NCBI GenBank assembly: GCA_025459175.1
Contig: JALORC010000033.1
Location: 1-55,600, forward strand
Source of the DNA: Planctomycetota bacterium
Lineage (GTDB): Bacteria > Planctomycetota > UBA1135 > UBA2386
Reading direction: 5' to 3'
Length of the DNA: 55,600 nucleotides
Below the pieces are notes generated by a model. The model was not told where the DNA came from. It worked only from the letters and a program-made list of their open reading frames with translations, and made no database searches. A program made the translations under genes and the position numbers. Positions 16,187 to 23,436 of the stretch are shown here, piece after piece (position 1 is the stretch's first letter; each line of letters begins with the position of its first letter).

Positions 16187-18937
16187 TCAGCGCACCCGGT
16201 GCACTTCGGTCACACTGAGCTCGTCGTTGTTGCCGTGGCAGACCGCGCACGACTCGGCGCCGAAGCTGCTGGTGTTGGCATCGATGTGAGCCAGCGCCGG
16301 GGTATCGCTGTGGCAGCTGCTGCAGGCCGCGCGCCAGGCGCGGGTCGGCACGCTCTGCAGCGGGTGCACGCGCTCGTCCGGCAGCTGCCAGGCGGTGTTG
16401 GTGCCGTGGCACTTCGCGCAGTCCTTGACGCCACCGACCATCGCCGGGAACACCTCGCGGTGCAGGTTGTGCAGCAGGAAGCGGAACTCGACCGAGGTGC
16501 CGGCCGGGTTGCCGGTGGTCGGGTTCTCGTAGAACAGCGTGTTCTCGGCGCCCGCGGTGCCGTGGCAGCTCAGGCACGCCTCGACGCTGCGGCGACTGCC
16601 GCCGTGGAACTGCAGGCTGTCGTGGCAGCCGTAGCAGGCCTGCGGATCGATGCGACTGACGGTCTCCACGTCGGTCGCCGCGCCGAACAGCAGGTTGGTG
16701 ATCGTCGAATCCGCACCCTCGGTGTAGGTCGTGTTCTCACCCGACCGGGTGACCGTGATCGACTTCGCGCCGTGCAGGTCGAGGATGTAGGTGCCGTCGA
16801 GCAGCGGCAGACCGGTCCAGTCGCCCCAGTCCTCGCCGATGACCGGCGAATCGTCGAGGGCGCCCGGGTAGGCGCTCGGCACCACGAAGTCGCTGGTGTA
16901 GTTGGCGAGGATCTCGCCGGCCCCGAACTCGACGGTCTCGGTGACGATGCCGGTGACCGCGTCGAGCGAGTAGTTGCCGGCGCTGACCGCGGCGGTCGTG
17001 ACCTCGAGCACCGAGGCCCCGGCGGCGTGAGCGCGCAGCAGGTTGGGCTTGTAGTTCTGCCGGAACTGCGAGCTGAACCAGAGCCGGTTGCCCTCGACGT
17101 ACTGGACCCGCATGTACTCGCGCACGCCGGAGAGGCCGTCGTCGATGACGATGTAGTCGTCCTTCGCGAAGCCGGTGCCCGAGGCGACGTCGACGAAGTT
17201 GTCGGTCGGATCGGCCGCTGCCGCCAGCGTGGTGCTGGTCGTGGTGCCGGTGCGGCGCAGCAGCACGGTCGCGGCCCCGGTGACGTTCCACAGCGGTGCG
17301 CTCGCGGTCGCGAACGTGTTGAGGCTGCCGTCCGAGGTGCCGATCGGCTCGTACCAGAACAGGCTCGGCAGCTTGAACGTGTAGGGCCCGGCCCCGGTGA
17401 AGAACGCCGGTGCCACGCGCTGGAAGTTGACCATCTGCGGGTTGGTGGTCGGCCCACTGAGGATCGCCTCGAACCGGCTCAGGCTGTTGGCCGCGATAGC
17501 CGCCCCGGCATCGTTCTCGATGCGGAACGTGATCTCGACCTTCTCGCCCGGCTCGAACCTGCCGTTCTGGGTGCCGCCGACGTCGGTGACCGACTGGACC
17601 ACGAAGTTGACGCCGCCGACCACGGTCGGGTCGACCAGCGGGTGTCGGTGCGCGTCCTTGATGTCGAGCGGCGTGCCCTCGACGCGGTGGCAGTCGGTGC
17701 ACGCGGCGTTGTCACGCTGGATCGGCATCGTCTGGCCGTTGGCGGTGTACGGGAACTCGGGGTTCCAGTCGTCGTGGCACGAGGCACACGCGGCGATGGT
17801 CGGCTGCGACCAGATCAGGTCGCCCTGCGCCGGCGCCGGCAGCGGGCCGTCGCCGTCCGGATCGCCGTGGCACTTGCCGCACTCGGCCGGGCCCTGGCGC
17901 ATCGTGTTCTCGCGCGACTGCAGCGTCGACGACAGCAGCGTGTGGCCGACGTCGCGCGGCATCGGCGTGTAGAAGCTCGGCCACGCCGGCCAGGTCACGG
18001 TCGAGAAGTCGACCGGCTCGTTGCCGAAGCCGACCAGCTGATACGGCTGCGGCGTGGCGTCGTACTTGCGCGTGCCGTCCGCGTTGGTGGTCACGCCGAG
18101 CACCGAGGGCAGGTGCTTGCCGGAGTGGATCTTGTGGATCATCACCTTGAAGTCGATCGCGACTCCCGGCGTGCCGCCGGCGGCGGTCGCGACGTTCTTG
18201 TCCTCGGCGCCCGCGGTGTGGCACAGCAGGCAGTTGGCGAGGTTGTTGCGGTTCTCGCCGTGTGCGCGCAGCTCGGTGTGGCACTGGTTGCAGTTGGCCA
18301 TCGTCACCAGCTCGCGCGCCTCGATCGTCGTCGCGCCACCGAGCAGGAAGTCGGCGGTGACGTTGCCCGGATCGCGCAGCAGCTCGCCTTCGTAGGCGTA
18401 GTCCTTGCGCAGCTCGAGTCCGACCGTGTAGGTGCCGGCGAGCAGCGCCTGACCGGTCAGCTCGCCCTCGCTGAGCGCCGTGGTGTCGTTCAGCGGCGCC
18501 AGGTAGGTCGCCGGGATCGCCTCGGCGAACTCGTAGGTGTAGATGCCGAGCCCGCGCTTCCGCGAGCGCGTCAGCACGTCGGCCTGCGACGCGATGACGC
18601 GCTGGTAGTTGAAGGTCGGGCCGGAGACCATGATGGCGCCGCGCGCCATCGTCGACAGCTCGAGCGGTTCGCCGGCGTCGGTGCGCACGGTGAAGTCGAC
18701 GCTGAGGCGGTCGCCGACCGCGCCGCGGCCGAGACCCTGGCTGCCGCGCACGGCGTCGATCGTGACGACGATGCCGGGCAGCACGCCGTTGCTGCCGACG
18801 GCAGGTTCGGCGGCGGTGCCGATCGGGGTGGAGCCGCCGCTGCCGCCGCAGGACGCGACGGCGAGCAGGGCCATGGACAGCCAGCGGCAGGCGTGGGAAC
18901 GCGGGCGGGCTTCTGCGAGGTGTTGGTTGGCCGACAT
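16187..18937 (-). CDS. Decahaem outer-surface c-type cytochrome, OmcA/MtrC-like lipoprotein
   Basis: Probable terminal reductase that passes electrons from the outer membrane to extracellular acceptors such as metal oxides or other cells. Ten CxxCH haem motifs occur in two groups of five: residues about 216-416 and 768-900 of this 916-aa product. Each group follows a long beta-rich segment, the four-domain layout (beta, pentahaem, beta, pentahaem) known for MtrC and OmcA. A lipobox VASC (Cys30) in a signal sequence indicates export and lipid anchoring. The ATG at 18937 gives a normal lipoprotein signal; the longer frame from 18991 adds 18 basic residues. It is the last gene of the cytochrome-porin cluster, 151 bp downstream of the 13-haem gene. 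Confidence 0.88.
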   Translation of the reverse strand: MSANQHLAEARPRSHACRWLSMALLAVASCGGSGGSTPIGTAAEPAVGSNGVLPGIVVTIDAVRGSQGLGRGAVGDRLSVDFTVRTDAGEPLELSTMARGAIMVSGPTFNYQRVIASQADVLTRSRKRGLGIYTYEFAEAIPATYLAPLNDTTALSEGELTGQALLAGTYTVGLELRKDYAYEGELLRDPGNVTADFLLGGATTIEARELVTMANCNQCHTELRAHGENRNNLANCLLCHTAGAEDKNVATAAGGTPGVAIDFKVMIHKIHSGKHLPSVLGVTTNADGTRKYDATPQPYQLVGFGNEPVDFSTVTWPAWPSFYTPMPRDVGHTLLSSTLQSRENTMRQGPAECGKCHGDPDGDGPLPAPAQGDLIWSQPTIAACASCHDDWNPEFPYTANGQTMPIQRDNAACTDCHRVEGTPLDIKDAHRHPLVDPTVVGGVNFVVQSVTDVGGTQNGRFEPGEKVEITFRIENDAGAAIAANSLSRFEAILSGPTTNPQMVNFQRVAPAFFTGAGPYTFKLPSLFWYEPIGTSDGSLNTFATASAPLWNVTGAATVLLRRTGTTTSTTLAAAADPTDNFVDVASGTGFAKDDYIVIDDGLSGVREYMRVQYVEGNRLWFSSQFRQNYKPNLLRAHAAGASVLEVTTAAVSAGNYSLDAVTGIVTETVEFGAGEILANYTSDFVVPSAYPGALDDSPVIGEDWGDWTGLPLLDGTYILDLHGAKSITVTRSGENTTYTEGADSTITNLLFGAATDVETVSRIDPQACYGCHDSLQFHGGSRRSVEACLSCHGTAGAENTLFYENPTTGNPAGTSVEFRFLLHNLHREVFPAMVGGVKDCAKCHGTNTAWQLPDERVHPLQSVPTRAWRAACSSCHSDTPALAHIDANTSSFGAESCAVCHGNNDELSVTEVHRVR

Positions 18938-19058
18938 GGGTGGCGTGTTGCGCGGCCGTCGGAATGACGTCCGCATGACGAACCGCATCATGACCCGTTG
19001 AGGTCGGCGTCCGAGTCACCCTTGGTCCCGTACCACCGGGATCTGGTGCGTAGATCGA

Positions 19059-19075
19059 GGTGGCCGCAAGCCACC
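19059..19075 (-). terminator. Short hairpin between the 13-haem and decahaem genes
   Basis: GGTGGC (19059-19064) and GCCACC (19070-19075) form a perfect 6-bp stem with a 5-base loop, 13 bp beyond the stop of the 13-haem gene on the minus strand. No T-run follows, so it may be a processing or attenuation structure that sets the ratio of the last gene rather than a true terminator. Confidence 0.3.
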
Positions 19076-19088
19076 GTGCCCGGGCCTT

Positions 19089-20102
19089 TCAGCGGTGGCA
19101 GGCGGTGCACAGGTGGCCACCGTCCGGGTGCGGCAGGCGCACGCCGTTGCCGTGGCAGGCCCGGCAGTTCATCGACGGCACGTGGTCCGGCGGCAGCGGG
19201 CTGGCGGTGGCGTGGCCCGGCGAATCGCGGTGGCAGACCGCGCAGCCGGAGTCGGCGAGCGGCAGATGGCAACCGACGCAATGGCGCTGCTGGTTGTTGC
19301 CGAAGCCGGCCCGGTGGCTCTGCGGCCGCGTCACTTCATGGCACTGCTGGCAGCTGTCCTGGGTGTGGCAGACCGCGCAGCGGCTGCGGTCGATCGACGC
19401 CTGCATGCCGTGCGTGCGCAACCGGAACGACTGGTCGTGGTCCTGCGGCGCCTGCTGCTGGTGGCACGCGTTGCAGCCGGTCGCGTCCTGGTGGCACAAC
19501 GAGCAGTTGTCGACGCTGCGTTCGCTGCCGGCGCGCACGTGTTCGCCGTGGAAGCGCACCCAGCTGGTGCGGTGCGTGTCGGGCAGCCAGTCGCGATCCA
19601 CGGTGCGGTGGCAGACGCTGCAGGCGTTGCCCTCACCGTGCCGTTCGTGGCACTGCATGCACTCGCTCTTCTTCGCCAGCGGCTGCAGCGGCACGTCCTC
19701 CTGCTGTGCGATGTCGCCGTGGCAGGTCGTGCAATCGAGGCCGGCGCTGGTCACGTGGGTGCGGTGCGAGAACCGCACGTCGTCGCCACGACCGGACACC
19801 GCGACGGTGCGATAGCGGCTGTCGGGCCCGAAGAACGCCCCCACCCGCCGCTCCGGCGGCTTGTTCGGGTCGAAGCGATCGTGGCACGGCGCGCACAGCT
19901 CCGGCGGTGGCATGCCCGGCGTGTCGCTGCTGCGCACGCTGCCATGGCAGAACGTACAGGCGAGCTGGTTGTCGACCACGTGCACGCGGTGCGGGAACGA
20001 CGGCTCGCTGCGGCGGGCCGTCGGCAACGACAGGCACGCGGTCACCAGCAGCCAGGACGCGAGCGCCAGCCACAACCATCGCGAGCGGGTTCGCCGCGGC
20101 AT
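19089..20102 (-). CDS. Thirteen-haem c-type cytochrome lipoprotein, periplasmic electron carrier
   Basis: Likely the periplasmic or porin-embedded cytochrome that bridges the inner-membrane quinol oxidase and the surface decahaem, the role played by MtrA in Shewanella. The 337-aa protein contains 13 CxxCH motifs (first CTFCH, last CTACH), about one per 26 residues, plus many extra histidines for axial ligation. The signal ends in a lipobox VTAC (Cys23 from this start), unlike soluble MtrA. Spacing is irregular with several close pairs, as in NapC/MtrA-like wire cytochromes. The ATG at 20102 shares its A with the porin stop codon (TGATG), a strong coupling signal; an alternative ATG lies at 20114. 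Confidence 0.87.
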   Translation of the reverse strand: MPRRTRSRWLWLALASWLLVTACLSLPTARRSEPSFPHRVHVVDNQLACTFCHGSVRSSDTPGMPPPELCAPCHDRFDPNKPPERRVGAFFGPDSRYRTVAVSGRGDDVRFSHRTHVTSAGLDCTTCHGDIAQQEDVPLQPLAKKSECMQCHERHGEGNACSVCHRTVDRDWLPDTHRTSWVRFHGEHVRAGSERSVDNCSLCHQDATGCNACHQQQAPQDHDQSFRLRTHGMQASIDRSRCAVCHTQDSCQQCHEVTRPQSHRAGFGNNQQRHCVGCHLPLADSGCAVCHRDSPGHATASPLPPDHVPSMNCRACHGNGVRLPHPDGGHLCTACHR

Positions 20103-21886
20103 CAGAACGTCCATGTCACCCCCAGCCGGAACACGTGGAACTCGTCGAAGTCATCGCGCTGCAGCTCGTAGCCGCCGTCGACGCGCAGCGAGGTGTCGAG
20201 CCGGCGTTCGGCGCGCACGAACCACGAGCGCACGTGCAACCGTTCGCGGGCATCGAACACGTCGTAACGGAACAGATCGTAGCCGCTGCCGAGCGACAGC
20301 CGCAGGTCGCGATCGGGTCGGTAGACCAGCTCACCGGTCAGCGTGCGGAAGTCCTCGCCGGTCGAGTTCCACAGGCTGCCCGCGAACGACAGCGACAGGC
20401 CGCGCACGAACAGGTCGTCCCAGCCGAGGTCGGCGAAATAGCGCTCGAACTCGCGGTTGAAGCCGCGTTCGTCGCCGTCGTCCCGCAACCGCCGCACGTC
20501 GGTGCCGACGCCGACGGACAGCTGTTCGGTGAGATCGCGGCGCAGTGTGGCGCCGAGCTGGCGGTACGGCGCGTAGTCGAAGCCGATCAGCCAGAACGGG
20601 TCGAGCTCGGTGACCTGCTGCCGCTGCGTGGTCAGCAGTTCGCGCCAGCTGACATCGCACTGCAGCGCCAGCGGCAGCTCGCCGCGACCGCCGAGCACCA
20701 GATCGCGCGGTTTGCCGTCGCGCCAGGTGTGCAGGCCGTTCAGGTTGATGCCTGCGACCTGCTGCCACCACCGCGCGCCGAGCAGGTCGTCCTGCCGATC
20801 GAGCGCCAGGAACTCGTCCTCGATGCGCATGCCGTCGAGCCGCACCCGACCGCCGTGCCACGGCACGAAGCCGGCGGCGACGCCGGCGACCAGATCGCCG
20901 TGCCGCGTCTGCTCGAACTGGTGCACCGGCACACCGCCGTAGGCCGAGAACCACAGCCGGGTCGGTCCGGCCCAACTGCGGCTGTCGAGCCGCAGACCGT
21001 CGAACTGCAGCGTGGTCGGCGTCTCGTCGAGATCCTGGCGACCGAGCCGCGCCAACTGCAACTCCCCTTGCCGATGCACGTCGAGGTGGCCGGCGTAGAG
21101 GCGCGTGTTCCAGGTGTCGCCGAAGCTGTGGTCGAGCCCCTCGAACGGGTCGTCGCGGCGGGTGCCGTCGGCGTTCCAGAACGAGCGCACGCGCAGATGG
21201 GCCGTCAGCGTGTCCCGCTCGCGATCGCCGACGTCGACCTCGAGCCGCGACACCACGTCCTGGTCGGTGGCGCCGCCGCCGTGGCGCGCGCGGTAGCGGG
21301 TGCTGAACGTGCCGCGCACCGGCGTGGTCGCGGGCGGCGGCGTCGCGCTCGCGCTGGCCGCAGCTGGCGCCACGGGCTCGGTCCCCGGCCGCACCGGCTC
21401 CGGCGTGCCGCTCGCGTTCGGGATCGGCGCCACTTCGGGCGGCTTCGCGTTCGGCAGCAGCCGCCGCAGCGCCTCGGCGGCGGCGCGGGTCGGATCCTGG
21501 ACCGGCGGCGCGATCGGCGGCGGCGGGGGTTGCGGCTCCTGCGGCGCCAGCGCGGCAGGCGCAGCCGCCGGATCGGCCGCCGGCACCGGCTCGGCGGCGG
21601 GCGGCGGCACGGCAGGCGGCCCCGACGGCGGCGGGCCCTGTGGCCCACTCTGCAGACCCAGGCGGCGACGCAGCAGGTCGGCCGCGGCGCGGGTCGGATC
21701 GATGACCGCGGGCGGTTGCGTCGGTGGCGGTGGCGGCGGCTGCGGTTCCTGCGCGACCGGCGGCTCCGCGGGGGCCGGCGGCGGCGTCACCCCACCGGCC
21801 GGCTCCTGCGCGGCAACGGCAGCCGCGAGCACCGCCGCGGCGAACGCGAGCGCACCACCACCGTCGCTGTGGCGCGGACCACGCAT
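20102..21886 (-). CDS. Outer-membrane beta-barrel with proline-rich N-terminal arm, porin of the cytochrome conduit
   Basis: Probably the beta-barrel that holds a multihaem cytochrome in the outer membrane, functionally like MtrB/PioB. The 594-aa product has a signal peptide ending near residue 26, then a Pro/Ala-rich arm to about residue 180 that carries two copies of a DPTRAAAxxLRRxL helix (63-76 and 131-144), each preceded by QEPQPPPPP. The rest is a series of amphipathic strands with alternating aromatic residues, and it ends in VTWTF, a typical barrel-assembly signal with terminal Phe. The ATG at 21886 is chosen because it starts the signal peptide and lies 4 bp from the stop of the upstream cytochrome gene; the frame upstream of it is arginine-rich and antisense-like. 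Identity as a porin is inferred from pattern and context rather than sequence recognition. Confidence 0.72.
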   Translation of the reverse strand: MRGPRHSDGGGALAFAAAVLAAAVAAQEPAGGVTPPPAPAEPPVAQEPQPPPPPPTQPPAVIDPTRAAADLLRRRLGLQSGPQGPPPSGPPAVPPPAAEPVPAADPAAAPAALAPQEPQPPPPPIAPPVQDPTRAAAEALRRLLPNAKPPEVAPIPNASGTPEPVRPGTEPVAPAAASASATPPPATTPVRGTFSTRYRARHGGGATDQDVVSRLEVDVGDRERDTLTAHLRVRSFWNADGTRRDDPFEGLDHSFGDTWNTRLYAGHLDVHRQGELQLARLGRQDLDETPTTLQFDGLRLDSRSWAGPTRLWFSAYGGVPVHQFEQTRHGDLVAGVAAGFVPWHGGRVRLDGMRIEDEFLALDRQDDLLGARWWQQVAGINLNGLHTWRDGKPRDLVLGGRGELPLALQCDVSWRELLTTQRQQVTELDPFWLIGFDYAPYRQLGATLRRDLTEQLSVGVGTDVRRLRDDGDERGFNREFERYFADLGWDDLFVRGLSLSFAGSLWNSTGEDFRTLTGELVYRPDRDLRLSLGSGYDLFRYDVFDARERLHVRSWFVRAERRLDTSLRVDGGYELQRDDFDEFHVFRLGVTWTF

Positions 21887-21890
21887 CGGT

Positions 21891-23336
21891 TCAGCGCTTG
21901 AGCCCGAACGCGTCGAGCACGGCCGGATCCTCTTCGTTCTCGCTGAGCACCATGTGGCAACGATCACAACTGGCGTCACGCACCGGCGCGCCGCTCTCCT
22001 GCAGCAGCGGGCCGAACACCGTGTGACCGTCGGCGGCCTTGTGGTCGCCGTCGTGACAGCGGAAGCAACCGAAGTGGGTCGCGAGGTCGGGATAGCTGTT
22101 CCAGCCGAGCTTGCGTTCCGGCCAGACGTTGCGCAGCCAGATCGCGGCGACCTCCTTGCTGACCACCTCGAGCTTCTGCCGCACCGGCTCGCTGAGCGCG
22201 CCGTCCTTCGCATACGCGGCCTGCAGGTGCTGGCGAATGCCGTCGGCAGCGGTCTCGCGGGTCCACTCCGCCTCCAGCGCCGCCAACGCGCGCTGCTTCA
22301 GGAACGACAGGTCGCGCGGCAGGATCGCGTTGCTGAACGCGACGTCGAGCGCATCGCCGGGCAGCTCGAACGCGTGCGCCGACCGGTTGTGGCAATCGTT
22401 GCAGTCCATCGTGCGCAGCTCCCCGGCCGGCCGCGGCTCGGCTGGGACCCCGGTCTTGGTGTAGATGCGCTGCGTGCCGTCGGTGCGCACCACGCGCAGC
22501 CACGGGATCTGCGTGCGCGCGGCGTCGGTGGCGACGTACTCGACCTTGGCATCGGGGTGCACGTGCCAGTGGATGCCGACCGAGGCGCCGTCGGGCCGCG
22601 TGCCGCCGGTGTGCATCAACAGCACGTTGGTGTAGCCGCTGACCTTCTCGTCGGTGCGGAAGTGCGGCTTCACCTTCAGCTTGGTGCCGAGGTACTTCTC
22701 CGGCCAGTGGCACTGCTCACAGGTCTGGCTGGCCGGCACCAGGTTGTGCACCGGGGTCGGGATCGGCCGGTGGTAGTCGCCGGTGATGACGCCGAGCAGC
22801 TGCTTGGTGCCGTTGATCTTCGATTCGACGAAGCCCTGCGCGCCCGGTGCCACGTGGCACTTCACGCAATCGACGCGCTGGTGCGGCGAGCGCTGGAACG
22901 ACACGTACTCGGGCTCCATCACCGAGTGGCACGCCTTGCCGCAGAACTCGACCGAGCCCATGTAGTGCACGCCGGTGTAGCCGACGGTGCCGACGGCGGC
23001 GAAGTTCACCGCGGTCAGCACCACCACCGCGCGCGCGAGGTGCATCGGCTTGTCGGACATCGCCGCGACCCGTTCGGCCAGTCGCTTGCGATACAGGAAC
23101 AGCCCGAGCGGTACCAGCACGAGGCCGAGCACGAACACCAGCGGCACGATCAACGTCGTCAGCAGGCCGACGTACGGGCCGGCCCAGGCGCCGCCCATCA
23201 TGTGCATGACGACCAGCGTGATCAGCGCCAGCACCGACAGCGTCATCAGCGCCATGCCGAACGACGTGATCCAGTTGGAACGCAGCAGTCGGTGCAGACG
23301 ACCGAAGGTGCCGAGACGGGGGCTTTGGGCTTCCAT
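21891..23336 (-). CDS. NapC/NrfH-like membrane-anchored hexahaem cytochrome, quinol oxidase of the conduit
   Basis: This 481-aa protein is the expected entry point for electrons from the quinone pool, analogous to CymA. Three hydrophobic helices are visible: two in the first 85 residues (LALITLVVMHMM region and VPLVFVLGLVLVPLGLFLY) and one near residues 102-125. The periplasmic part has six haem sites: an unusual CGKACH (CxxxCH) followed by Met three residues later, as in the Met-ligated first haem of NapC/NrfH proteins, and then CVKCH, CEQCH, CNDCH, CFRCH and CDRCH. It is the first gene of the four-gene cluster and is followed after 4 bp by the porin gene. A 100-bp gap to the DUF4139 gene upstream may contain the promoter. 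Confidence 0.85.
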   Translation of the reverse strand: MEAQSPRLGTFGRLHRLLRSNWITSFGMALMTLSVLALITLVVMHMMGGAWAGPYVGLLTTLIVPLVFVLGLVLVPLGLFLYRKRLAERVAAMSDKPMHLARAVVVLTAVNFAAVGTVGYTGVHYMGSVEFCGKACHSVMEPEYVSFQRSPHQRVDCVKCHVAPGAQGFVESKINGTKQLLGVITGDYHRPIPTPVHNLVPASQTCEQCHWPEKYLGTKLKVKPHFRTDEKVSGYTNVLLMHTGGTRPDGASVGIHWHVHPDAKVEYVATDAARTQIPWLRVVRTDGTQRIYTKTGVPAEPRPAGELRTMDCNDCHNRSAHAFELPGDALDVAFSNAILPRDLSFLKQRALAALEAEWTRETAADGIRQHLQAAYAKDGALSEPVRQKLEVVSKEVAAIWLRNVWPERKLGWNSYPDLATHFGCFRCHDGDHKAADGHTVFGPLLQESGAPVRDASCDRCHMVLSENEEDPAVLDAFGLKR

Positions 23337-23436
23337 GGAACGAAAGCCATCGGAACCCCACCGTCAGCGATCCGGCGCGGGGCAGTGTGCGTAGTTCGAG
23401 CGGCAACAAGGGCGCGGCTCTCGCACCCGACCGCCG

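Noticed and set aside
15971..18967. Very long open frame on the plus strand opposite the decahaem gene
   Set aside because: Its product is Arg/Val/Asp/Gly-rich and repetitive with no motif; the opposite strand encodes ten ordered haem motifs. Long antisense frames are common at this GC content.
19089..20102. Hydroxylamine oxidoreductase or nitrite reductase for the 13-haem protein
   Set aside because: There is no catalytic tyrosine cross-link motif or CxxCK haem, and the context is a porin-cytochrome cluster.
21887..22213. N-terminal extension of the porin frame
   Set aside because: It lies within the upstream cytochrome gene in another frame and is Arg/Ser/Thr-rich; the signal peptide starts at 21886.
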